Assembly (NCBI GenBank): GCA_005503165.1
Contig: SCNT01000045.1
Location: 1-34,938, forward strand
Direction of reading: 5' to 3'
DNA length: 34,938 nucleotides
Origin: Sphingomonadaceae bacterium 3R27E2-A
GTDB lineage: Bacteria; Pseudomonadota; Alphaproteobacteria; Sphingomonadales; Sphingomonadaceae
Positions 7,127-13,697 of this stretch are shown here, piece after piece. The stretch's first letter is position 1; each line of letters begins with the position of its first letter. The translations under genes and the position numbers were made by a program. Under the pieces are notes generated by a model that ran no database searches, was not told the origin of the DNA, and worked only from the letters and a program-made list of their open reading frames with translations.

Positions 7127-7488
7127 TGCTTCGCGCCGACACCCGCCCGCGCCACAAGAACGCCCGTCGGCCGCCAGAAAAGGACGCGCCGGGCTTCCTG
7201 CAATACCTTCGCGGTCGGCGCTGCATCCTGTCCCGCACCGGAGAGTGCCGCGGCAAGATCCGGGCCTGTCACGTCGACTATGCGGGCGACAAAGGCATGG
7301 CGACCAAGGTGGCCGACAAGCACTCGGTCCCGATGTGCGACGGCCATCATCAAGAGCAGCACGACACCGGCTGGCAGACCTTCGAGGCGAAGTACCGGAT
7401 CAACTGCCTCTCGCTCGCGGCGCAGTTCTGGGCCGCATGGCCGGGGTTCCGCGCGTGGCTCGCAAAATTCAAGCAGCAAGGAGAATGA
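7126..7488 (+). CDS. HNH/DUF968-like putative nuclease
   Basis: 120 residues. A zinc-finger-like frame is visible: RCILSRTGECRGKIRACHVDY, then DKHSVPMCDGHHQEQHDTGW. The conserved C...C.....CH...VP.C..HH.E.H.xG pattern matches DUF968/HNH-type phage proteins that act near recombination and late-stage DNA processing. Catalytic His and metal-binding Cys/His appear present. ATG 7126 (TGATG overlap) is preferred to the GTG three bases earlier. Actual nuclease activity is inferred from the motif. Confidence 0.75.
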   Translation: MLRADTRPRHKNARRPPEKDAPGFLQYLRGRRCILSRTGECRGKIRACHVDYAGDKGMATKVADKHSVPMCDGHHQEQHDTGWQTFEAKYRINCLSLAAQFWAAWPGFRAWLAKFKQQGE

Positions 7489-7490
7489 CC

Positions 7491-7865
7491 ATGGGGATTC
7501 TGAAGATGCTCGGACTGATCACGGTCGAGGAATATGCGGTGCTCGACGCCAAGTACAAAAAGGCGATCGTCGATCTGGCGGACGAAATCGAGGCGCGCAA
7601 CACCGTCGACCGCGAACTCTCGAGCGCGACCCGATCGCTTCGGGAAGCCGACGCCGCGCTCGCCAATGAGCGAGCCTCCCTTGCGACGGCGCGCGAGGCG
7701 ATCAAGACCCTGCGCGGTCAGGTCGCCAATCTGGCCCCCGACGCCGAAAAGTTCCGCACGAAGGCGGCCAAAGACGCTGCCAGGAAGAAGGAACTGCGCG
7801 CTACGGCTCGCAGCCCCGCCGCCCCCAAGCCCGTCGCGGCGAAGGCGAAGAAGGGCGCACGCTGA
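7491..7865 (+). CDS. Small coiled-coil protein
   Basis: 124 residues. AAGGAG at 7478-7483 lies 7 bases before ATG 7491, which decides the start over ATG 7485. After a hydrophobic start (MGILKMLGLITVEEY), residues about 20-90 form a coiled coil (DLADEIEARNTVDRELSSAT; ANERASLATAREAIKTLRGQ), ending in an Ala/Lys/Pro-rich basic tail. Similar short coiled-coil proteins are common in phage early regions. No function recognised. Confidence 0.65.
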   Translation: MGILKMLGLITVEEYAVLDAKYKKAIVDLADEIEARNTVDRELSSATRSLREADAALANERASLATAREAIKTLRGQVANLAPDAEKFRTKAAKDAARKKELRATARSPAAPKPVAAKAKKGAR

Positions 7866-8071
7866 TGGCCCTCTACGCAGTCCGCCACAAGGCGAGCGGC
7901 TCGATCCGCCTCGTCGATGCGCCGACCAACGCCGCGGCTCTCCGTCACGTCGCCGGCGATGAATATGCCGTGACGATCCCCAAGGCTCGCGAGGTCGCCA
8001 AGCTGGCGGCCGACGGGGTGCCGGTCGAGGATTATGGCGAGGCGCCGGCGGGTGAGCCTGACCCGTCATGA
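7865..8071 (+). CDS. Small hypothetical phage protein
   Basis: 68 residues, ATG sharing one base with the upstream stop (TGATG). MALYAVRHKASGSIRLVDAP then AALRHVAGDEYAVTIPKARE looks like a compact beta-alpha-beta fold, repeatedly seen as an unnamed protein in alphaproteobacterial phages. The tail is acidic (VEDYGEAPAGEPDPS). It overlaps the next start by 4 bases. Confidence 0.6.
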   Translation: MALYAVRHKASGSIRLVDAPTNAAALRHVAGDEYAVTIPKAREVAKLAADGVPVEDYGEAPAGEPDPS

Positions 8072-8343
8072 CCCACACCCCTGAGGAACTGGCGATGGCG
8101 AGGCGGATGCTCGATTTGCTCGGCACATTCCCAGCGGACGGCCAGCTTCGATCCGATCTGTTCGACCCGCTGACGGTCACCGAGGCAATCAGCTGCAGCC
8201 TGATCGAGCGGGTTGTGATCGAAAAGCCCTGCAAGACCTGCGGAACCCGGCGCCACGATTACAGCTTCTTCCGCATCACCGCCGCGGGTCGCTACTTCCT
8301 CGCCGCCACCCATCTGAAAGGCAACCCCCATGGGGAGGGTTGA
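8068..8343 (+). CDS. Small winged-helix-like protein, 3' end probably altered by the IS
   Basis: 91 residues. The N-terminus is helical (EELAMARRMLDLLGTF), followed by LTVTEAISCSLIERVVIEKP and a CKTCGTRRHDYSFFRITAAG segment, which looks like a winged helix with one CxxC knuckle. The stop codon (8341-8343) falls in the TTGA that I take as the right tip of the tnpB element, so the original C-terminus may have been longer. DNA binding is an inference. Confidence 0.6.
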   Translation: MTHTPEELAMARRMLDLLGTFPADGQLRSDLFDPLTVTEAISCSLIERVVIEKPCKTCGTRRHDYSFFRITAAGRYFLAATHLKGNPHGEG

Positions 8344-9519
8344 ACACAAACCCGAGACGGCAGAGTTAATGCCTTCGATTAGCCTCGCAGCTATCGATTT
8401 CCCCAGCGGGAGGCTGGCATTCCAGCCCGACGCGCAGGATGTTTCGGGCAGCGTTGACGTCGCGATCGTGCGACGCCCCGCAATCCGAGCAATCCCAGCG
8501 TCTCATTCCAAGCCCTGCGATACCTCTCGGCCTCGACGCGGGCAGACAGCCACACGCCGAGCAGGTTTGGGAACTCCATCGCTCGTCTACATCGACATAT
8601 GCGGCCTGCCTTCTGGCAGCCTTGTACCGCAGCATATGGCGGAACGTCGCCCATCCGGCGTCCAAGACGGACTTCGCCATCTTGGTCTTTGCCAGTTGAG
8701 CGGCGTTCACATCGCCGACAACGATCAGACTATTCTTCCGAGCAATCTTCGTCGATTGCTCGTGAAGGTGGTGACGGCGCGCGTTCGCGATCTTCGCGTG
8801 AATGGCGCGCACCCTCTTCTTGTTTCCCGCCCGTTGAGCGCCTGCCAAAGCGTCGGCGTATTGTCGGTAATGTTGAAGCGCGGGGACCTTCCCGCCGTCG
8901 CTGAGCGTGGCGACGTCTTTCAGGCCGAGATCGATACCAACCTTGCCGTTGCCAGCGGGCATGTCATCTTCAACTTCGCAGTTGAAGCATACGTACCAGC
9001 GGCCCCGGGCGTCTTCGACAAACGCGCCGGATTTGAATTCGCCCTTGATCTCTCGACTCTGCCAGAACTTGAATGGCCTCTTCATGTAAGAGACTTGGCC
9101 AGCGGAGATCCGAACAGCCCGTGGGATGAAGATTATCCAGCCGAGAGAGCGCCTTGCGCCGAACGAGGAACGAAACTGTGGGGATCGTCGCCTCTTGTTC
9201 CGGGCAGCTACGAATTGCCTACAAATCTGATTGACCGTGTCAGAGTGAAGGCCAAGGAGCAGCCCGCCACCTACCGTGAGCCTGCAAAGATCGATTGCCG
9301 TTGGCCACCTGCTCGCGGTGCCGCTTTTCCATCGCGCCTCGGCTTCTCGCTGCACCGCAACGCAGTAGTTCCAGACTTGGTTACATGCCGTCGAATAACG
9401 ACGCAGATGGCGACCAGTCGAAGCATCCTTGATGCGGAATTTGTAGGTCAGAAAAGACACGCTTCTTTCTGCCACATTCCCAAAAACCCGGCAACTTTTT
9501 GTCACCTCTCGGCAGGGGA
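8340..9519 (-). mobile_element. tnpB-only IS605-type (IS1341-like) element; ends approximate
   Basis: A single tnpB in reverse orientation interrupts the phage operon and no tnpA is present. Downstream of tnpB the minus strand reads TGCCGTCTCGGGTTTGTG and then TTCAA at about 8340, a plausible right end. Upstream, CCCCTGCCGAGAGG and GTTGCCGGGTTTTTG (about 9480-9519) give a partly matching subterminal left end with small stem-loops. Elements of this type insert without target duplication, so neither boundary can be fixed by repeats. Sequence rejoined across the element would restore a GGGGAGGG ribosome site before ATG 9526. Confidence 0.65.
8366..9460 (-). CDS. tnpB: TnpB, IS605 OrfB-family RNA-guided nuclease
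   Basis: 364 residues from GTG 9460, chosen because FLTYKFRIKDASTGRHLRRY (from residue 3) is the normal TnpB N-terminus and a GAAAGAAG purine tract precedes it; the frame is open further upstream. RuvC motif I is GIDLGLKDVATL (D177). Motif III is DRDVNAARN (near 332-338). The zinc finger is CSAC (300-303) and CSDC (324-327). At motif II, where Glu is expected, the sequence is VVGDVNA (Gly249). A Glu occurs instead at 293 just before the zinc finger (DERWSSQTCSAC), as in TnpBs with rearranged active sites. It would use a guide RNA from its own 3' region. Confidence 0.9.
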   Translation of the reverse strand: MSFLTYKFRIKDASTGRHLRRYSTACNQVWNYCVAVQREAEARWKSGTASRWPTAIDLCRLTVGGGLLLGLHSDTVNQICRQFVAARNKRRRSPQFRSSFGARRSLGWIIFIPRAVRISAGQVSYMKRPFKFWQSREIKGEFKSGAFVEDARGRWYVCFNCEVEDDMPAGNGKVGIDLGLKDVATLSDGGKVPALQHYRQYADALAGAQRAGNKKRVRAIHAKIANARRHHLHEQSTKIARKNSLIVVGDVNAAQLAKTKMAKSVLDAGWATFRHMLRYKAARRQAAYVDVDERWSSQTCSACGCLPASRPRGIAGLGMRRWDCSDCGASHDRDVNAARNILRVGLECQPPAGEIDSCEANRRH

Positions 9520-9525
9520 TTTTTA

Positions 9526-10284
9526 ATGAAGAACGACACAAAACCATCCACGGTAGAGGTGACGCAGGGGCCTCATTTCGAGGCCTGCCCGAATCCTTGG
9601 TGCGAGAGCCATGATTACGGGGCGGCGGGCGCACCGACCACCGACGACATCATGACGCTCACTGGAAGCGATTGTTGCCGGGTCGGCTGCGCATACTGCA
9701 ACATTGAAGGCCCCGTAGGCAAGGACGAGGCGGACGCTATCGCCGAGTGGAACACGCGCCACCGCCTTAACGCCACGACTTCATCCGCGCCAATTGTGCC
9801 TGAGACTGCTGACAAAACACCACGAAGGAATGCTAGGCCTTTCCCTGCCACCCCCTCGCGTCAGGATGGATTGCGGGAGGCGCTGGACTTCATCGACAAG
9901 TTTTTCGAGCCGTGGGGCGCATGGAAAACCGTGTGGTGGGAAGGCGAAGTCTCGGACGACGCCGCTTTCTCCGACGGCAACGCGCTCAAGCATGTGGCTA
10001 ACATCCTGCGCCGAGCCGCCCTATCCGACACCCCTCCGCCCGACAACGAACGCGTCACTCGCAGTTTTCAGGTTCATCGCGAATTGATGGACGCGCCTCG
10101 CACGGCATGGCCCGACTGGTTGCACAATCGTGTTGCCGTACTCGGCTATGGCGATCAGGGCTTTCGGGTATGCGCGCAACCGGGTGGCGCTGACATCGGC
10201 AATGGAGATTGGGGCGCGTTCATTGTTGAGCGCCACGACGGAACGCTCGCCGTCCTCTCCGCCTTCAACAATGGAGGGAAGTGA
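9526..10284 (+). CDS. Lar-family-like protein with N-terminal zinc finger
   Basis: 252 residues from ATG 9526 with AGGGG 8 bases upstream. Residues about 15-75 match the Lar restriction-alleviation type finger: CPNPWCESHDYG, then CCRVGCAYCNIEGPVGKDEA and AIAEWNTRH, the usual closing WN.R motif. The larger C-terminal part (DGLREALDFIDKFFEPWGAW; DWGAFIVERHDGTLAVLSAF) is not recognised. Lar of prophage Rac modulates host type I methylation/restriction; whether this homologue does is unknown. It lies immediately right of the tnpB element, in a segment with lower GC than its neighbours. Confidence 0.72.
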   Translation: MKNDTKPSTVEVTQGPHFEACPNPWCESHDYGAAGAPTTDDIMTLTGSDCCRVGCAYCNIEGPVGKDEADAIAEWNTRHRLNATTSSAPIVPETADKTPRRNARPFPATPSRQDGLREALDFIDKFFEPWGAWKTVWWEGEVSDDAAFSDGNALKHVANILRRAALSDTPPPDNERVTRSFQVHRELMDAPRTAWPDWLHNRVAVLGYGDQGFRVCAQPGGADIGNGDWGAFIVERHDGTLAVLSAFNNGGK

Positions 10285-10285
10285 G

Positions 10286-10552
10286 ATGGGCTGGCCTGAC
10301 GAACTTTATAGCGGCATCCCGATCATTCCCGCAGAGACAGCATGGCTGATCGAGCGCGACAACGGTGGCCTTGAATACGCCAATGGACGTGGTTGGACCC
10401 GCGACCATCGGGACGCTCTGCGCTTTCCGGCGGAGGCCGACGCGCGCCGGTTTGCCGAACGAGCCTACAAAATAATCTGGACCGGCGCGGAAGCCGCTTG
10501 TTTCGACTGGCAGGACTTCACCCGCATTGCTGAACACAGGTGGGGGCTATGA
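10286..10552 (+). CDS. Small hypothetical phage protein
   Basis: 88 residues, ATG 1 base after the upstream stop with GGAGGG before it. ETAWLIERDNGGLEYANGRG, then WTRDHRDALRFPAEADARRF, is the pattern of a small phage protein family in which a W-L-I-E strand is followed by a residue-range helix (recalled). The C-terminus ends DFTRIAEHRWGL and overlaps the next ATG by 4 bases. No biochemical role is known to me. Confidence 0.65.
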   Translation: MGWPDELYSGIPIIPAETAWLIERDNGGLEYANGRGWTRDHRDALRFPAEADARRFAERAYKIIWTGAEAACFDWQDFTRIAEHRWGL

Positions 10553-10794
10553 GAAAACTCGACATTGACGCTATCGCGCGTCTCAACGATCCGAATCAAG
10601 GCCTCTCGTATCGCGCGGCTCATCACGGCCAACGCAAATACGATCCCGACACCGGAAGGCCGTATATCTCTCGATCTGAGCCAGCTACGCTGACAATCTA
10701 CGGCCAGCGCGCCGAGACAATCATGGCCATCATCGAGAATTGCGAAGCTGTCGCCGCCGCCCTCGCCCCCACCGACAAGGCCGCAGGGCAATGA
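10549..10794 (+). CDS. Small hypothetical protein
   Basis: 81 residues, MRKLDIDAIARLNDPNQGLS, followed by a basic and aromatic stretch (HHGQRKYDPDTGRPYISRSE) and a helical C-terminus ending AAGQ. The upstream in-frame ATG at 10540 is less likely because 10549 overlaps the previous stop in the manner of its neighbours. The last 16 bases belong to an 18-bp direct repeat that also ends the next gene. No family recognised. Confidence 0.6.
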   Translation: MRKLDIDAIARLNDPNQGLSYRAAHHGQRKYDPDTGRPYISRSEPATLTIYGQRAETIMAIIENCEAVAAALAPTDKAAGQ

Positions 10795-10948
10795 GCATCT
10801 CCGACATCATCGCGGAATACCGCTATGCCCGTCACCTCGGATTCGGGCTCGTTAAGGCCACCATCATAGCCTTGCCCGCCTGGGTTATACCAGCTCTCTG
10901 CGTTGCGATCACCGTTGTTGTTCAGTTCGGGGCCGCAGGGCAATGAGC
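10779..10948. repeat. 18-bp direct repeat flanking a small membrane-protein gene
   Basis: The 18-mer GGCCGCAGGGCAATGAGC occurs at 10779-10796 and again, identical, at 10931-10948. Each copy spans the stop codon of one gene and the start codon of the next. Recombination between them would remove 152 bp, that is exactly the gene at 10791-10946, leaving the upstream stop and downstream start intact. Confidence 0.8.
10791..10946 (+). CDS. 51-residue membrane protein
   Basis: MSISDIIAEYRYARHLGFGL is followed by a long hydrophobic segment, VKATIIALPAWVIPALCVAI, continuing as TVVVQF, then the tail GAAGQ. A single membrane pass with a short cytoplasmic N-terminus is predicted. GCAGGG just upstream serves as ribosome site. 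It sits as a cassette between the two 18-bp repeat copies. Small hydrophobic phage proteins of this kind can be holin-like, inhibitory or exclusion factors; none of these can be assigned here. Confidence 0.65.
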   Translation: MSISDIIAEYRYARHLGFGLVKATIIALPAWVIPALCVAITVVVQFGAAGQ

Positions 10949-11179
10949 GGCGAGCTGATCGAGCGGGTCAACCGGGTGTTGCGGGAGCAGTGTTCGCCGA
11001 GCCGGGCGCTGACCGTAGAGATGCGCGACGAAATCACCCGACTTCGCACCGAGATCGCGGCATACCGCGAGGCCGACGAGCAGCGCCGACAGCAGGGCGA
11101 GCGGGAATTGGCCTTCACGCAACGCCGATTACGCGAAGAAGCAGACAAGCGGGAGGCCGGGCGATGGTCGAACCAGTAA
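10943..11179 (+). CDS. Small coiled-coil protein
   Basis: 78 residues, ATG overlapping the previous stop by 4 bases. MSGELIERVNRVLREQCSPS begins a helical protein; residues about 24-72 are a highly charged coiled coil (EMRDEITRLRTEIAAYREAD; RLREEADKREAGRW). It overlaps the next gene by 16 bases. No family recognised. Confidence 0.6.
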   Translation: MSGELIERVNRVLREQCSPSRALTVEMRDEITRLRTEIAAYREADEQRRQQGERELAFTQRRLREEADKREAGRWSNQ

Positions 11180-11346
11180 AGGTACAATGCTCATTCTGTC
11201 CGCGAAAAGCCTGCCGGATAGTGTCCGATGATGGCGGCTTTTTCGACTGCTGTGCCACGTGCGAGCGCGCATGGAAGGCGAATCCCAGCTTCCTCACTCA
11301 GGGCGAGCGCGAGGAACTTGCGGGGAGGCCGAAGCAATGGAGCTAA
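11164..11346 (+). CDS. Small zinc-ribbon protein
   Basis: 60 residues, MVEPVKVQCSFCPRKACRIV, then FDCCATCERAWKANPSF. The CxxC...CCxxC pairs form a treble-clef or ribbon-like zinc site. The start overlaps the upstream gene by 16 bases, with GGAGGCCGGG before it. The 49 bases after the stop hold nothing I recognise. Function unknown, probably nucleic-acid or protein binding. Confidence 0.6.
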   Translation: MVEPVKVQCSFCPRKACRIVSDDGGFFDCCATCERAWKANPSFLTQGEREELAGRPKQWS

Positions 11347-11395
11347 GCGCGTGTTCCCAAGCCCTCGCCTCTATCCCAACACCGGATGACAAACC

Positions 11396-11557
11396 GTGAG
11401 CCGGGCGCACAAACCAGGCAGCGTCGAGATCGACGGGCAGGGCAGGGCGTTCTTCGTCGAGGCCTGCGGCAAGCATGTCCCGTATGATCGCCAGCGGCAC
11501 TATCCGCGGGTCTCTCGGTATCGGCTGCGGCGTGACGATCGGGAGATGGTGCTGTGA
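11396..11557 (+). CDS. 53-residue basic protein
   Basis: GTG 11396 opens a short frame, MSRAHKPGSVEIDGQGRAFF, ending RYRLRRDDREMVL, with stop TGA 11555-11557. The 4-base overlap with the next GTG start at 11554 and the codon use support it as a real gene. The product is compact and strongly basic at its C-terminus. No family recognised. Confidence 0.5.
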   Translation: MSRAHKPGSVEIDGQGRAFFVEACGKHVPYDRQRHYPRVSRYRLRRDDREMVL

Positions 11558-11748
11558 AGGTCGGTACCGCCCTGTTCGCCTTCGTGCTCGCGATCCCGGC
11601 TCTGTGCATTTGCGGGGTCTGCACCTATTGGGCGCTCACGTCGTCAGGCTGGTGGCTGCTCGGTAGCGCGGCCGCGACGGCGCCTCTTCCCGAAATGAGC
11701 AGCAGTGTCGCGGCCGCTCCCCGCGCGTCGGAGACCAAAAATGGCTGA
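11554..11748 (+). CDS. Small membrane protein
   Basis: 64 residues from GTG 11554. KVGTALFAFVLAIPALCICG and GVCTYWALTSSGWWLLGSAA give one long or two short membrane segments, followed by a Ser/Ala/Pro-rich tail. It could also be a signal-anchored periplasmic peptide. The 3' end overlaps the ASCH gene by 8 bases. Function unknown. Confidence 0.55.
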   Translation: MKVGTALFAFVLAIPALCICGVCTYWALTSSGWWLLGSAAATAPLPEMSSSVAAAPRASETKNG

Positions 11749-12379
11749 CCGCCCGATTCTGTTTTCCGGGCCGATGGTCCGTGCACTGCTAGCCGGCCGA
11801 AAGACGCAGACGCGGCGGGTGGCAAAGTTCGTCGAGCCGAACGGTGATCAATTTCACGTCCACAATGCCCATGGCGGGTGGTTCGGGCCGGAAGGTCGCG
11901 TGCCTGAGATCGGTCCTGACTTTGCGCCGTTCTCTGTAGGCGACCGCCTGTGGGTCAAAGAGACGTGGCGCGCCGGTGCATCGTGGGACGATAAGAAGCC
12001 CAAGTTGATCCCGATCGGCGTCCCGGTCGATTATGTTGCCACGCCCCGCGACGGCGGCCCATCTGGCAAAACGCGGGTCTCAATCTTCATGCCCCGGTGG
12101 GCATCGCGCCTGACGCTCACCGTCACCGACGTGCGGGTAGAGCGGCTGCAGGATTGCAGCGAGGAAGACGCGATCGCCGAGGGTGTGGTCGACACGGGCA
12201 GGCGCGATGGCGCGCCGTACCCGCACTTCAAGCTCCCCGACTTTCCGTGGATCGAGCACGAGGCCGTGCCGATCTATTCGTATCTTTGGGAGCACCTCAA
12301 CGGCGCCGGATCTTGGGACGCGAACCCTTGGGTCGTCGCGGTCTCGTTCGCCGTCGAACAAAGGAACATCGACCAATGA
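11741..12379 (+). CDS. ASCH-domain-like phage protein
   Basis: 212 residues. PILFSGPMVRALLAGRKTQT at the N-terminus, followed by RRV, and the strand VGDRLWVKETWRAG (about 80-93), then RLTLTVTDVRVERLQDCSEE with EDAIAEGV, are the ordered motifs of ASCH-fold proteins, which belong to the PUA/EVE superfamily and are thought to bind RNA or modified bases. It directly precedes and overlaps (4 bases) the DUF5131 gene, and this pairing is frequent in phages. Biological role inferred only at the level of nucleic-acid binding. Confidence 0.75.
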   Translation: MADRPILFSGPMVRALLAGRKTQTRRVAKFVEPNGDQFHVHNAHGGWFGPEGRVPEIGPDFAPFSVGDRLWVKETWRAGASWDDKKPKLIPIGVPVDYVATPRDGGPSGKTRVSIFMPRWASRLTLTVTDVRVERLQDCSEEDAIAEGVVDTGRRDGAPYPHFKLPDFPWIEHEAVPIYSYLWEHLNGAGSWDANPWVVAVSFAVEQRNIDQ

Positions 12380-13497
12380 GCGACGGCACGAAAATCGAGT
12401 GGTGCGATGCCACGGTGAATGCGATCAACGGCTGTTCGCTCGCGTCGCCGGGGTGCACGAATTGCTATGCGATGAAGCAGGCGCATCGCTTTCCGGTGCG
12501 GCAGGGGCTGACCATGCCGTCGAAGGGCGGGATGGTGTGGACGGGCGAGGTGCGGCTGTCCGAAACGGCGCTGCTGCAGCCGCTGCGCTGGCGGCGGTCG
12601 CGGACGATCTTCTGGAACGCGCATGGCGACACGTTCCACGACGCGGTGCCCGACGACTGGATCGACCGAATGTTCGCGGTGATGGCGCTGACGCCGCAGC
12701 ACAAGCATCTGGTGCTGACGAAGCGGTCGGCGCGGATGCGGGATTATTTCGCCGATGCTGGCTGGGCGCGGCGGGTCAGCCAAATCGTCAACGATTGGCC
12801 CGAAGCTAAGATCGGCACTGGCAACGAGTTTATCGGTGACCTGTGGTTGATGAAGCGCGGGGCGATCAAGAATGTCTGGCTAGGTACGTCAGCAGAGGAT
12901 CAGCCGCGTCTGGACGAGCGAATCGTTCACCTGATCAACACGCCTGATGCTTTTGGGCGCTTCCTGTCGCTTGAGCCCCTGCTGGGTCCGATCGTCCTGC
13001 CTCGCGTCGATTTTCATTGCGATCTGTGCTGCGGGACTGGCCATCTTGCGCGATGGCCGAAGGGCCGATGCCACCAGTGCGGCGGTCGCGGGCACAAGCC
13101 AGCGATCAGCACCGATCCGAAATTCGGCACACCGTCGGTTCCGATGCGTCGGATCGATGGCGTGATCGTCGGCGGCGAGAGCGGGCCCGGGGCGCGGCCG
13201 ATGCATCCCGATTGGGCGCGCTCGCTGCGCGACCAGTGCGCCGCCGCTGGAGTCGACTTTCATTTAAAACAATGGGGGGAGTGGGCTCCGGGAGAATGCG
13301 CCGATTATGCGCAAACCCGTACCGAAAAGGTCGCCTCTTGGTGCGACGGCCATTGGCACTTCGACGAAATCACGCCGCGCGTCAGTGAAGAATTGCACCG
13401 CGACGACGAGCCCGACTTGTGGCGCATCGGCAAGAAGCGCGCCGGGCGCCACCTAGACGGCGTGCTGCATGACGCCCTGCCGTGGAGGGCAGCTTGA
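12376..13497 (+). CDS. DUF5131 (phage Gp37/Gp68 family) three-Cys protein
   Basis: 373 residues. The family signature INGCSLASPGCTNCYAM gives three cysteines at 20, 27 and 30; WTGEVRLSE, FWNAHGDTFHDAVPDDWIDR, VLTKRSARM and VIVGGESGPGARPMHPDWAR follow in the usual order, as does FHLKQWGEW. The Cys triad suggests an iron-sulfur or metal site in a TIM-barrel-like protein related to radical-SAM folds (recalled, not proven). An inserted CDLCCGTGH...CHQCGGRGH pair of knuckles at about 215-240 resembles a DnaJ-type zinc finger. The common neighbour TcmP is absent; the neighbour is ASCH. Confidence 0.85.
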   Translation: MSDGTKIEWCDATVNAINGCSLASPGCTNCYAMKQAHRFPVRQGLTMPSKGGMVWTGEVRLSETALLQPLRWRRSRTIFWNAHGDTFHDAVPDDWIDRMFAVMALTPQHKHLVLTKRSARMRDYFADAGWARRVSQIVNDWPEAKIGTGNEFIGDLWLMKRGAIKNVWLGTSAEDQPRLDERIVHLINTPDAFGRFLSLEPLLGPIVLPRVDFHCDLCCGTGHLARWPKGRCHQCGGRGHKPAISTDPKFGTPSVPMRRIDGVIVGGESGPGARPMHPDWARSLRDQCAAAGVDFHLKQWGEWAPGECADYAQTRTEKVASWCDGHWHFDEITPRVSEELHRDDEPDLWRIGKKRAGRHLDGVLHDALPWRAA

Positions 13498-13697
13498 TGC
13501 CCTATGCCGTCCTGAATCTCCACACGCGCCCGGTCCAGATCGACCACGAAGGCACCTATGCCGTCGCCGACAACAGCCCCCGATATCATGTCCAGCCGAT
13601 GAGCATGGGCGAGGGACCGGCTATATTTCCCGAGTTCGACGAAGCCGAGGAATGGCGGGGGAAGCGGGTGGCTGAGATGAAGGAAAGCACGAAATGA
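13497..13697 (+). CDS. Small hypothetical protein
   Basis: 66 residues, MPYAVLNLHTRPVQIDHEGT, then YHVQPMSMGEGPAIFPEFDE and a charged helical tail. The ATG shares a base with the upstream stop, and its 3' end overlaps the HerA-like gene by 4 bases. No family recognised; position suggests co-expression with the ATPase. Confidence 0.55.
   Translation: MPYAVLNLHTRPVQIDHEGTYAVADNSPRYHVQPMSMGEGPAIFPEFDEAEEWRGKRVAEMKESTK

Noticed and set aside
8330..9526. 398-residue rightward frame across tnpB
   Set aside because: Complement of a TnpB with clear motifs; the product has no recognisable features.
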